Shown in pieces: positions 38,766 through 46,061 of a DNA stretch of 46,423 nucleotides. The stretch is taken from NCBI RefSeq assembly GCF_000768675.1, contig NZ_AVPI01000003.1, positions 1 through 46,423 of the forward strand. Reading direction: 5' to 3'. This DNA is from Knoellia flava TL1. Lineage in GTDB: Bacteria > Actinomycetota > Actinomycetes > Actinomycetales > Dermatophilaceae. A program made the position numbers and the translations under genes. Numbering within the stretch: the first letter of the stretch is position 1; each line of letters opens with the position of its first letter. The notes under the pieces are model-generated. The model ran no database searches, was not told the origin of the DNA, and saw only the letters and a list, made by a program, of their open reading frames with translations.

Positions 38766-39536
38766 ATGAGCACAAAGACCGGTCTGCCGCTGGGCATCGA
38801 CGTGGGCGGGAGCGGCATCAAGGGCGCCCCGGTCGACCTGTCCAAGGGCGCGTTCGCGGCCAAGCGCAAGCGCATCGACACCCCCGAGCGGTCCACCCCG
38901 GAGGCCGTCGCCGACGTCATCGACCAGATCGTCGACCACTTCGACGACGTCCGGGGCGACTCCCCCATCGGGATCACCGTCCCGGGCGTCGTCACCCACG
39001 GCGTCGTCCGGTCCGCGGCCAACATCGACAAGTCGTGGCTCGACTTCGACGCCGAGCCGATGCTCGAGAAGAAGCTCGGACACGACATCGTCCTCGTCAA
39101 CGACGCGGACGCGGCCGGCGTCGCCGAGCTCCACTACGGCGCCGCCAAGGGCCAGAAGGGCCTCGTCATCCTCACGACCCTCGGCACCGGGATCGGGACC
39201 GCGCTCATCCACAACGGGACGCTCATCCCGAACTCCGAGCTCGGCCACCTCGAGCTCGACGGGTTCGACGCCGAGAAGCGCGCCGCCTCGTCGATCAAGG
39301 ACGTCGAGGGGCTCAGCTACCCCGAGTGGGCCAAGCGGCTCCAGCGCTACTACAGCCACCTCGAGAACCTGCTCTGGCCGGACCTCATCGTCGTCGGCGG
39401 CGGCGTCTCGAAGGACCACGAGGAGTTCCTGCCGTTGCTCGACCTGCGCACGAAGATCGTGCCCGCGGTGCTCGAGAACAAGGCCGGAATCATCGGCGCC
39501 GCCCACCTCGCGCAGGAGTACCACGACTCGCACTGA
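38766..39536 (+). CDS. ppgK: Polyphosphate glucokinase
   Basis: Phosphorylates glucose with polyphosphate (and ATP) in the cytoplasm. The 256-residue ROK-fold protein has the phosphate loop [11 protein letters not shown] (10-20), the catalytic Asp in [21 protein letters not shown] and ELGHLELDG. The lysine-rich stretch near AAKRKR may aid polyphosphate binding. GAAGGAG lies 5 nt before the ATG. It starts 28 bp after map and may share its transcript. Confidence 0.95.
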   Translation: MSTKTGLPLGIDVGGSGIKGAPVDLSKGAFAAKRKRIDTPERSTPEAVADVIDQIVDHFDDVRGDSPIGITVPGVVTHGVVRSAANIDKSWLDFDAEPMLEKKLGHDIVLVNDADAAGVAELHYGAAKGQKGLVILTTLGTGIGTALIHNGTLIPNSELGHLELDGFDAEKRAASSIKDVEGLSYPEWAKRLQRYYSHLENLLWPDLIVVGGGVSKDHEEFLPLLDLRTKIVPAVLENKAGIIGAAHLAQEYHDSH

Positions 39537-39646
39537 CGGGTGGATCGGTCCTGACCGTCGCGGTTCGCGAACCGTGACGTGGCTCCCGAGCCTGTCCGAA
39601 CCGGCTCGCGAGCAGCTCCGTGGTTCGCGAACCGTCCTGCGGCAGG
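39537..39646. repeat. Intergenic region with two GGTTCGCGAACC palindromes
   Basis: Two identical 12-bp palindromes, at 39562-39573 (14 bp with flanking C and G) and 39622-39633, 60 bp apart, both followed by GT. Each contains an NruI-like TCGCGA core. Between them lies a related CTCGCGAG. The region separates the convergent ppgK and Cys-rich miniprotein genes. It may be a bidirectional terminator or a paired protein-binding site. Confidence 0.65.
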
Positions 39647-39832
39647 TCAGCGCTGGCGCGCCAGGACCATCGCCTTCTTGGGGACGTTCTTGTCGACGGC
39701 GTACTTCGCCTTCTTGCCGGGCGTGAGCTGCTCGGCGTAGCCCATCTTGGTCAGGCGCATGAGGACCACCGGACACGCCTTGCAACGAGGCTTGTCCTTG
39801 CAGCACTTCTTCTTCGCGGCGACCTTGGGCAC
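39647..39832 (-). CDS. Iron-regulated Cys-rich 61-residue protein
   Basis: A very basic 61-residue protein with four cysteines packed in KKCCKDKPRCKACP near the N-terminus, followed by VVLMRLTKMGYAEQL and a lysine-rich tail. The CC-x5-C-x2-C spacing could hold a metal. Similar small proteins are found in other actinobacteria, without known function. GTG at 39832 lies 6 nt after a TACTCT -10, so the mRNA is likely leaderless. The -10 overlaps a 19-bp iron-box sequence, which points to repression by a DtxR/IdeR-type regulator when iron is plentiful. Confidence 0.8.
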   Translation of the reverse strand: MPKVAAKKKCCKDKPRCKACPVVLMRLTKMGYAEQLTPGKKAKYAVDKNVPKKAMVLARQR

Positions 39833-39838
39833 CCGGCG

Positions 39839-39868
39839 AGAGTAGGTGAGCCTTACCTAACTCGCCAA
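39839..39868 (-). promoter_or_regulatory. DtxR/IdeR iron box overlapping a promoter
   Basis: On the minus strand TTAGGTAAGGCTCACCTAC (39842-39860) matches the iron-box consensus TTAGGTTAGGCTAACCTAA at 16 of 19 positions. It lies between a TTGGCG -35 (39863-39868) and a TACTCT -10 (39839-39844), spaced 18 nt, so a bound repressor would block the polymerase. Confidence 0.8.
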
Positions 39869-39972
39869 ACCTGGTCCACGACCCGGGCGCGCCTCCGGGT
39901 CGACAGGAGAGAACACGCCGTCGGCCGCCGGGCCCGAGCGGCGCGTCGTATCCTCTCGACCGGGGTGCGGGC

Positions 39973-40626
39973 TCAGGCCGGGGAGAGCTCGACCGCGCCC
40001 CGGGCGGCGAGGTCGCGGACCTCGGTGTCGGTCCCGCCGAGCGAGTCCGCCTGCTTGAGGTAGAGCTCACGCCCCTCGCCGCTCAGCAGCGCGTCGTGGA
40101 TCGGCACCGCCACCGGCGGGTTGAGCCTCCGCAGGAACCCGGCCATGTCACGGCTCGCCTGCCAGGGGGCGTTGAGGGGGAACGCGACGACGTCGACCTC
40201 CCCCGGGTCGCCGTCGAGGCTGTCGCCGGGGTGGTAGAGGCTCGCCTCGCCGAGCGCACGCAGGACGACGCCGACGTTGGGGATCCGCGGAATGTCGTCG
40301 TGGATGAGCGCGTGGGTCTCGCCGACGGGCAGGACCGACACCGACCCGACCTTCGTCGGCTCGGTGCGGACCTCGGCGTCGAGGCCCAGGCCCGAGAGCA
40401 CCTCGACACTGCCGGGGTCGGCGAGCAGGCGAGCCCTCGGGTTGTGCGTCATGAGGATCGGCAGCCGGCGCTGGTCGAGGTGGTCCGCGTGCTGGTGGGT
40501 GACGACGACGGCGGAGAGGTCGCGCAGCCCCTCGAAACCCGGCGTCCACCCACCCGGGTCGATGAGGATCCGCTCCCCGGCGATCTCGACGAGGAGGCAC
40601 GCGTGCCCGAGGTGCGTGAGTCTCAT
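39973..40626 (-). CDS. Metallo-beta-lactamase-fold hydrolase (UlaG-like)
   Basis: A 217-residue MBL-fold protein. The first strand MRLTHLGHACLLVE is followed by ILIDPGG, the metal motif THQHADH (HxHxDH) near residue 43, PVGETHALI, the bridging Asp in YHPGDSLDG and a last metal His in VPIHDALL. Such proteins hydrolyse lactones, phosphodiesters or similar; the substrate is unknown. TACGGT is 6 nt before the ATG and may be a leaderless -10; it overlaps a GTATGCCG motif copy at 40636-40642. Confidence 0.88.
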   Translation of the reverse strand: MRLTHLGHACLLVEIAGERILIDPGGWTPGFEGLRDLSAVVVTHQHADHLDQRRLPILMTHNPRARLLADPGSVEVLSGLGLDAEVRTEPTKVGSVSVLPVGETHALIHDDIPRIPNVGVVLRALGEASLYHPGDSLDGDPGEVDVVAFPLNAPWQASRDMAGFLRRLNPPVAVPIHDALLSGEGRELYLKQADSLGGTDTEVRDLAARGAVELSPA

Positions 40627-40662
40627 GCCTTCACCGTATGCCGGTGGCGCGGCGGGAGTGGG

Positions 40663-41043
40663 GCGGACGAGTCAGTCATAAGCCGGGTTCTGTCACGTGG
40701 CCGGTTGCCCGGGTCACGCTGACGGTCATCCATCTCGGACCACTGTTGCCAGGGGCCTCCAGCGCTCTACCCGTGTGCTCGGGCGGGCCGCCCTCGAACG
40801 CACACTGTCTGAGCTTGCTCCGGGTGGGGTTTACCTAGCCGGCTCCGTCACCGGAGTCGCTGGTGGTCTCTTACACCACCGTTTCACCCTTGCCGCCCGG
40901 CCGGAGCCGGGAGGCGGTCTGTTCTCTGTGGCACTGTCCCGCGGGTCGCCCCGGGTGGCTGTTGGCCACCACCCTGCCCTGTGGAGCCCGGACTTTCCTC
41001 GATGCGGTTGCCCGCGTCGCGACCGTCGGACTGACTCGTCCGC
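40663..41043 (-). ncRNA. rnpB: RNase P RNA (type A)
   Basis: Catalytic RNA that trims the 5' ends of tRNA precursors. Read on the minus strand, the ends pair over 15 bp (41029-41043 with 40663-40677) as helix P1. Conserved stretches are GAGGAAAGTCCGGGCTCC near the 5' end, ACAGAGAACAGACCGCC, GGTGAAACGGTGGTGTAAGAGACC, GGTAAACCCCACCCGGAGCAAG and the 3' GACAGAACCCGGCTTATG. About 381 nt, a normal size. Located between an MBL hydrolase gene and the RNB exonuclease gene, all on the same strand. Confidence 0.97.
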
Positions 41044-41064
41044 ACGCACAGCATAGGGGCGGGC

Positions 41065-41098
41065 GGACGGCATACCGAAAAGACGGCGTATGCCGTCC
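41065..41098. terminator. Terminator-like pair of GTATGCCG motifs after the RNB gene
   Basis: Perfect 11-bp arms GGACGGCATAC (41065-41075) and GTATGCCGTCC (41088-41098) around a 12-nt loop. It begins 1 nt after the RNB-gene stop codon on the minus strand and precedes rnpB. Both arms are copies of the dispersed motif. Confidence 0.75.
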
Positions 41099-41099
41099 C

Positions 41100-42545
41100 T
41101 CAAGCGACGACGAACCTCACCTGACCCGTCGCGACGTCGGCCGACTCGAGCCGCACGTCGACGGTCGCTCCGAGCTCGGCCTCGCCGGTGGCCCGGGCGA
41201 CGACGGGGACGTCGAGGAGCTGGACCTCGAGGCCCTTCTCGTCGCGGTCGACGACGACGGCCGAGAAGCTCTCGCCGACCCTCGGGTGGAGGACGGCGGC
41301 CTCGACGGCGTCCGCGCACATGCGCTCGGCCGCGCCCGCTCGCCGGTCGGACTCCTTCATCGTCGCGGGCAGCGTGGGCAGTGCCTCGCGCACCCACGCC
41401 GGCACCTCGGCCCCACTGCTGATGGCCTCGCAGATGACGAGACCGAAGCGGTCGACGAGGCGGCGCAGCGGTGCCGTGACGTGCGCGTAGGCGTCGGCGA
41501 CCGCGGCCTGCTCGACCTGCTCGGGGACGTCGCCGTCGAAGGGCGTGTAGCCGGCACCGCGGAAGAGCGAGGTGGCGTCGTAGATGAGGGCCAGGTGCTT
41601 CGGGTTGGTCCGGTCGAGGCTGCGGAGGAAGTCGCCGTAGGACTGCTCGGCGGGCCACGGCGCCCCGAGGGCCTTGGCCTGCCGACGGAAGCGGGCGACG
41701 GCGTTGTGCTCGGCCTCGGGCATCGTGCGCAGGATGCCGACGCGTGCGTGCAGCATCATGTCGGCGGCCGCCATGCCGGTGAGGAGCGAGATCTGGGCGT
41801 TCCACTCCTCGACGGTGCGCGGGGGCCGGAAGTCGAGCGTGAAGTCGCCGTCCTCGCCGAGGTGGACCTCCTGCTCCGGCATCGGCAGGCTCGCGCCGCC
41901 GCGCAGCTGCTCCTGGCGGATTCGCTTCTCCCCGACCTCGCCCAGCAGCACCCACCGCTCGTCGTCGATGCCGGCGTCGACCTGCTCCTGCACCCCGACA
42001 TAGTCGAACCGCTCGACGGAGCGCACCATCGCGCGGTAGACCTCTGCGCTCGTGCCCTCACCCTCTGCGTCGAGCCGCATGTCCCAGACGAAGGCTGGGC
42101 GGACCTCGCCCGGGAGGAGGCTCGCCGCGCCCTCGCTCATGACGGTCGGATGGAGCGGGAGCCGCTTGTCGGGGCAGTAGACGGTCTGCCCCCGGCGACG
42201 CGCCTCGGCGTCGATCGCACCACCGGGCGCCACGAAGGCCGGGACGTCGGCGATGGCGTATCGGACGCGGTAGCCGTCACCGTCGCGCTCGAGGTGCATC
42301 GCCTGGTCGAGGTCCATCGAGCTCGCCGGGTCCATCGTGAAGAACGGCACCGCCGTCTCGTCGCGCTCGGGCAGGTCGACCGGCGCGGCGGCGACCCTCT
42401 CGGCCTCGGCCGTCACCTCCGGCGGGAACTCCTCATCCAGCTCGAGCTCCGCACGGATCGCCGCGAAGCGCGCGAGCAGCGCCTCGCGCACGCTCGCGGA
42501 GGTGGTGGCGTCGGTCGGCGGGAGGCTGATCTGGCGCTTGCGCAT
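41100..42545 (-). CDS. RNB-domain exoribonuclease
   Basis: A 481-residue RNase II/RNR-type 3'-5' exonuclease. The RNB catalytic core shows FFTMDPASSMDLDQAMHLE (about residues 67-85, with the metal-binding Asp residues), YAIADVPAFV, GQTVYCPDKRLPLHP and YAHVTAPLRRLVDRF. It lacks the long N-terminal cold-shock domains of E. coli RNase II and keeps a short C-terminal RNA-binding-like beta region (about 415-481), as in many actinobacterial members. ATG at 42545 is 7 nt from a TAGGTT -10 (leaderless). It lies beside rnpB, but a functional link to RNase P is not implied. Confidence 0.93.
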   Translation of the reverse strand: MRKRQISLPPTDATTSASVREALLARFAAIRAELELDEEFPPEVTAEAERVAAAPVDLPERDETAVPFFTMDPASSMDLDQAMHLERDGDGYRVRYAIADVPAFVAPGGAIDAEARRRGQTVYCPDKRLPLHPTVMSEGAASLLPGEVRPAFVWDMRLDAEGEGTSAEVYRAMVRSVERFDYVGVQEQVDAGIDDERWVLLGEVGEKRIRQEQLRGGASLPMPEQEVHLGEDGDFTLDFRPPRTVEEWNAQISLLTGMAAADMMLHARVGILRTMPEAEHNAVARFRRQAKALGAPWPAEQSYGDFLRSLDRTNPKHLALIYDATSLFRGAGYTPFDGDVPEQVEQAAVADAYAHVTAPLRRLVDRFGLVICEAISSGAEVPAWVREALPTLPATMKESDRRAGAAERMCADAVEAAVLHPRVGESFSAVVVDRDEKGLEVQLLDVPVVARATGEAELGATVDVRLESADVATGQVRFVVA

Positions 42546-42587
42546 GCCCGTCAACCTACCCAAGCGCCACCCGCATAGGGTGTCCGC
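42546..42587. promoter_or_regulatory. Divergent leaderless promoters for the RNB gene and yaaA
   Basis: On the minus strand TAGGTT (42553-42558) is 7 nt from the RNB ATG. On the + strand TAGGGT (42576-42581) is 6 nt from the yaaA GTG. The whole divergent control region is only 42 bp. Confidence 0.6.
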
Positions 42588-43334
42588 GTGCTCATCCTCC
42601 TGCCACCGTCGGAGTCCAAGTCGAACCGGCGCCGGGGCAGGCCGGCCGACCCGTCGACCTGGTCGTTCCCAGAGCTCGCCGAGACCCGAGCCCGCGTCGC
42701 CGGACACCTGCGCGACGTGAGCGGCTCCCCCACTGCCACAGCCGATCTCGGCGTCTCACCCGGTCTGGCCGACGAGGTCGCCCGCAACCTCGTCCTCGAC
42801 TCCGCCCCCGCGACACCCGCCGCCGAGGTCTACACCGGCGTGCTCTACGACGCGCTCGACCTTGCCTCGATGGACCCCGCGGCGCGCCGCCGGGCCAACG
42901 CGTGGCTCGTCGTCGTCTCGGCCCTCCACGGCGCCGTGCGACCCAAGGACCGGATCACGGCATACCGGCTGTCGATGGACGTCAACCTGCCCGGTCTCGG
43001 ACCGGTGGCCTCCGCCTGGCGACCGGTCCTCGACGACGTGCTCGCGCCCGCCGCCGGACGCGAGGTCGTCGTCGACTGCCGAAGCTCGACGTATGCCGTC
43101 GCCTGGACTCCCACGGGCGAGGTCGCCGAGCGCTGGGTGCAGGTCCGCGTGCCGGGCGCGAGCCACATGGCGAAGCACACGCGTGGCCTCGTCGCCCGGC
43201 ACCTCTGCGTGACCGGTCAGCGGGCGCGCACGCCCCAGAGGCTGGCGGAGGTCGTCGGCGAGGCGTTCGACGTCGCACTCGCCCCGCCGGCCCGACGCGG
43301 CCGCCCCTGGGTGCTCGACGTCACCGCTCGCTAG
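42588..43334 (+). CDS. yaaA: YaaA/DUF328 peroxide-stress-type protein
   Basis: A 248-residue protein of the YaaA family, which in E. coli lowers free iron and oxidative damage and binds DNA. Landmarks are the start LILLPPSESK, YTGVLYDALD, VSALHGAVRP, ITAYRLSMD and HMAKHTRGLVARHL. GTG at 42588 is 6 nt from TAGGGT, so a leaderless mRNA is likely. The stop codon overlaps the convergent gene's stop in a shared CTAG. Two motif copies at 42959 and 43091. Confidence 0.92.
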   Translation: MLILLPPSESKSNRRRGRPADPSTWSFPELAETRARVAGHLRDVSGSPTATADLGVSPGLADEVARNLVLDSAPATPAAEVYTGVLYDALDLASMDPAARRRANAWLVVVSALHGAVRPKDRITAYRLSMDVNLPGLGPVASAWRPVLDDVLAPAAGREVVVDCRSSTYAVAWTPTGEVAERWVQVRVPGASHMAKHTRGLVARHLCVTGQRARTPQRLAEVVGEAFDVALAPPARRGRPWVLDVTAR

Positions 43335-43669
43335 GTCGTCCCGCCGGAGGCGACCGGGGTCCAGCGCCGGCCGGGACCACGCCGGAGCAGCCAGGCCCCG
43401 CAGCGGGCGAAGGCATCGAGCTCGTTGACGAGCAGGCGCACCACCGCCTGCGCCTCGGCGTCCTCGGAGTGCCGCTCCGACGACGGCACAGCGAACCGCA
43501 GGTGGACCTGCGGCCGGGGGCGGGCGGAGGCGGGGTCGGCGACGTCGAGCAGCCGGTCCTCGACGACGTGCGTCTTGGCGAGGATCGCCTCCGCGGCGGG
43601 CAGGACGTCCTGCGGCGGCACCCCGGGCCGCACGTCGACGATGTCGACCGTGACGCGGTAGGACGGCAT
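43331..43669 (-). CDS. Unknown small protein after metZ
   Basis: A 112-residue protein starting MPSYRVTVDIVDVRPG, with alternating strands and one helix (QAVVRLLVNELDAFARCGAW) and an Arg-rich end. I do not recognise the family; it looks like a small ferredoxin-fold-like protein. Its ATG overlaps the metZ stop (TGATG), so it is the third gene of the rhodanese-metZ operon. Its TAG stop shares the palindrome CTAG with the yaaA stop on the other strand. Confidence 0.75.
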   Translation of the reverse strand: MPSYRVTVDIVDVRPGVPPQDVLPAAEAILAKTHVVEDRLLDVADPASARPRPQVHLRFAVPSSERHSEDAEAQAVVRLLVNELDAFARCGAWLLRRGPGRRWTPVASGGTT

Positions 43670-44868
43670 CAGCCCGGGAGCGCTCCGGCCAGTGCCGCCT
43701 CGACGTCCTCGACGAGGTCGAGCACCGACTCGAGTCCCACCGAGATGCGGATCGTGCCGTCGGTGATGCCGACCGCCGCCCGAGCCTCCTCGGTGAGCCG
43801 CCGGTGGGTCGTCGTCGCCGGGTGGGTGACGAGCGACTTGGCGTCGCCGAGGTTGTTGGAGATGTCGACGAGCTGGAGGGCGTTCATGACCCGGAAGGCG
43901 ACGTCCTTGCCGCCCTCGACCTCGAAGGTGACGACGGTGCCTCCCCCGGTCATCTGGCGCTTGGCGAGCTCGTGCTGCGGGTGGCTCTCGAGGAACGGGT
44001 GGACGACCCGGACGACACCGTGGCGACCCTCGAGGTGGCGAGCGAGTGTGAGCGCGTTGTCGGCCATCTGCCGCACGCGCAGCGCCATGGTCTCGAGGCC
44101 CTTGACGAGCACCCACGCGTTGAAGGGTGACATCGCCGGGCCGGTGTGGCGCATGAGGTTCTTCACCGGGCCGTCGACGAACTCCGACGGGCCGAGGACC
44201 GCGCCGCCGAGGACGCGTCCCTGTCCGTCGATGTGCTTGGTGGCGGAGTAGACGACGACGTCGGCGCCGTGCTCGAGCGGCCGCGAGAAGACGGGTGTGC
44301 CGAAGACGTTGTCGACGACGACCTTGGCCCCGGCTGCGTGGGCGAGACGAGAGACCGCCTCGATGTCGACGAGCTCCTGCATCGGGTTGCTCGGCGTCTC
44401 GAAGAAGACGGCTGCCGTCGGCTCGGAGAGCGCCGCCTCCCACTGAGCCAAGTCGGGACCGTCGACGAAGACCGCCTCGACGCCGAACCTCGGGAGGATC
44501 TCGTCGATGATGACGAAGCACGAGCCGAAGAGGGCACGCGATGCCACGATCCGGTCGCCCTGACCGCACAGCGCGGCCAGCGCCACCCACACGGCCGACA
44601 TCCCCGAGGACGTCGCGAAGCACGCCTCTGCCCCCTCGAGCCGGCGCAGCCGCTCCTCGAACATCGAGACCGTGGGGTTGCCGTAGCGGCTGTAGATGAA
44701 CTTGTCGATCTCGTCCTTGAAGGCTGCCTCGGCCTGTTCGGCGGACTCGTAGACGAACCCCGAGGTGAGGAACATCGCCTCGCTCGTCTCGTCGAAACCG
44801 CTGCGGGACAGCCCTCCCCGCACCGCGAGGGTCTCGGGACGGAAGGAGCGCCCGGCCTCGTCGCTCAC
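43669..44868 (-). CDS. metZ: O-succinylhomoserine sulfhydrylase
   Basis: PLP enzyme making homocysteine directly from O-succinylhomoserine and sulfide. 399 residues of the Cys/Met metabolism family: TSGFVYESAEQAEAAF near the N-terminus, SRYGNPTVSMFEERL, TSSGMSAV, PSNPMQELVDI and the Schiff-base lysine in VVYSATKHIDGQGRVLGG. The SGFVYES and LGG features favour MetZ over cystathionine gamma-synthase or O-acetylhomoserine sulfhydrylase. GTG at 44868 follows the rhodanese stop by 1 nt. That adjacency suggests that the rhodanese delivers sulfur. Confidence 0.92.
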   Translation of the reverse strand: MSDEAGRSFRPETLAVRGGLSRSGFDETSEAMFLTSGFVYESAEQAEAAFKDEIDKFIYSRYGNPTVSMFEERLRRLEGAEACFATSSGMSAVWVALAALCGQGDRIVASRALFGSCFVIIDEILPRFGVEAVFVDGPDLAQWEAALSEPTAAVFFETPSNPMQELVDIEAVSRLAHAAGAKVVVDNVFGTPVFSRPLEHGADVVVYSATKHIDGQGRVLGGAVLGPSEFVDGPVKNLMRHTGPAMSPFNAWVLVKGLETMALRVRQMADNALTLARHLEGRHGVVRVVHPFLESHPQHELAKRQMTGGGTVVTFEVEGGKDVAFRVMNALQLVDISNNLGDAKSLVTHPATTTHRRLTEEARAAVGITDGTIRISVGLESVLDLVEDVEAALAGALPG

Positions 44869-44869
44869 C

Positions 44870-45280
44870 TCAGCCCTGCTTCCACGGGAGGCCGGCGACC
44901 TTCCACCCGGACACCGTCCGGTGTCCTTCGGCGTCGTGCGGTCCCTCGAACCCCTCGAGGACGTTGTATGCCGGCCCCAGACCCGCGGCCGTCGCCGCCT
45001 CCGCGGCCGCGATCGACCGGACGCCGGAGCGGCACACGAAGTAGATCCGGACGCCCTCGCCCACACCGGCCGCGCGGAGGTCGTCGACGAACGCCTCGTT
45101 GACGCTGCCGTCGGGGTAGCGCTGCCACTCGACGAGGACCGGGAGGCTCCCGTCCGCGAGCAGCGGCACCCCGACGTAGGACCACTCGGCCCGGGTGCGC
45201 ACGTCGACGAGGACGGCGTCCTCGGAGGCGGTCACCGCGGCATACGCCTCGGTGGGGGTGACGTCACCGGCATAGGTCAT
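44870..45280 (-). CDS. Rhodanese-like sulfurtransferase
   Basis: A 136-residue single-domain rhodanese. The active-site Cys is in IYFVCRSGVRS (about residue 86), the usual CRxGxRS loop. The N-terminal TPTEAYAAV and VLVDVRTRAEW and the final VSGWKVAGLPW are family-standard. Start ATG at 45280 is 7 nt after TAGGCT, so leaderless. It is placed immediately before metZ. This fixed pair probably channels persulfide sulfur to homocysteine synthesis. Two motif copies. Confidence 0.93.
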   Translation of the reverse strand: MTYAGDVTPTEAYAAVTASEDAVLVDVRTRAEWSYVGVPLLADGSLPVLVEWQRYPDGSVNEAFVDDLRAAGVGEGVRIYFVCRSGVRSIAAAEAATAAGLGPAYNVLEGFEGPHDAEGHRTVSGWKVAGLPWKQG

Positions 45281-45293
45281 GCGCGTCAGCCTA
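45281..45293 (-). promoter_or_regulatory. Leaderless promoter of rhodanese-metZ-orf
   Basis: TAGGCT (45288-45293, minus strand) stands 7 nt before the ATG. No SAM or cobalamin riboswitch-like structure fits in the short upstream gap, although the operon makes a methionine precursor. Confidence 0.55.
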
Positions 45294-45323
45294 GGCTCGC
45301 GCGGTCCCACGGACGCGGGTCGT

Positions 45324-46061
45324 TCAGAGACCGGACTCCGGGGTGCGCACCAGGATCCGGCGGCACTCCTCGCAGCGCAGCACCTCGTCCTCGGGAGCCT
45401 CCTTGATGGTCCGCAGCTCGACGGGGTTGAGCTCGAGCTGGCACCCGCCGCAGCGACGCTGGCGCAGGGCCGCGGCGCCGGTGCCGCTCGTGGCGCGGAT
45501 CTTCTCGTAGAGCGCGACGAGGTCGTCGCCGACCTCGGCGACGACGGTGTCGCGCGGAGCGGCGACGGTGCTCTCCTCTGCCCCGAGCTCGGCGAGGCGC
45601 TCGTCGCGCGCCGCCTCGAGGGTCGTCAGCCGCTCGGTGAGCTCGGCGCGGCCGCGCTCGAGCTCGGCCACGTCGGACTCGATGGCCTCGGCCCGCTCCA
45701 TGACCTCGAGCTCGACCTCCTCGAGCTCGCCCTGGCGGCGGGCGAGGGACTCGAGCTCGTGCTGGAGCGCCGTAAGGTCCTTGGCGGTGCCGACGCCGGA
45801 GTCCAACCGCTGCTGGTCACGCGTCGCACGGTCGCGGACCTGCTGCACGTCGGCCTCGGCCTTGCGGATCTCGCGCTGGACGTCACCGAGCTCGGTGCGC
45901 GACCGGACGAGCTGGTCGTCGAGCAGGCGCGCCTTGCCCTCGAGGTCGGCGATCTCGGCCAGCTGCGGGATGGTGCGGCGCGCGTGGTCGATCTGGGACA
46001 GGCGCGTGTCGAGGGCCTGGAGGTCGAGCAGCCTGGACTGGCGGGTCGGATCGGCCTTCAC
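45324..46061 (-). CDS. Zinc-ribbon coiled-coil protein (zf-RING_7 family)
   Basis: A 245-residue protein. Residues about 10-175 form a long, heptad-rich coiled coil (charged Arg/Glu/Leu pattern). The C-terminus has a C4 zinc ribbon: CGGC and, about 25 residues later, CEEC. Found throughout actinobacteria next to Nif3-family genes; suggested roles are in RNA or nucleic-acid binding but are not settled. GTG at 46061 overlaps the Nif3-like stop by GTGA. Confidence 0.92.
   Translation of the reverse strand: MKADPTRQSRLLDLQALDTRLSQIDHARRTIPQLAEIADLEGKARLLDDQLVRSRTELGDVQREIRKAEADVQQVRDRATRDQQRLDSGVGTAKDLTALQHELESLARRQGELEEVELEVMERAEAIESDVAELERGRAELTERLTTLEAARDERLAELGAEESTVAAPRDTVVAEVGDDLVALYEKIRATSGTGAAALRQRRCGGCQLELNPVELRTIKEAPEDEVLRCEECRRILVRTPESGL

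Noticed and set aside
45281-45323. SAM or cobalamin riboswitch before rhodanese-metZ
   Set aside because: The gap is only 43 bp and contains a leaderless promoter; there is no room for the structure.
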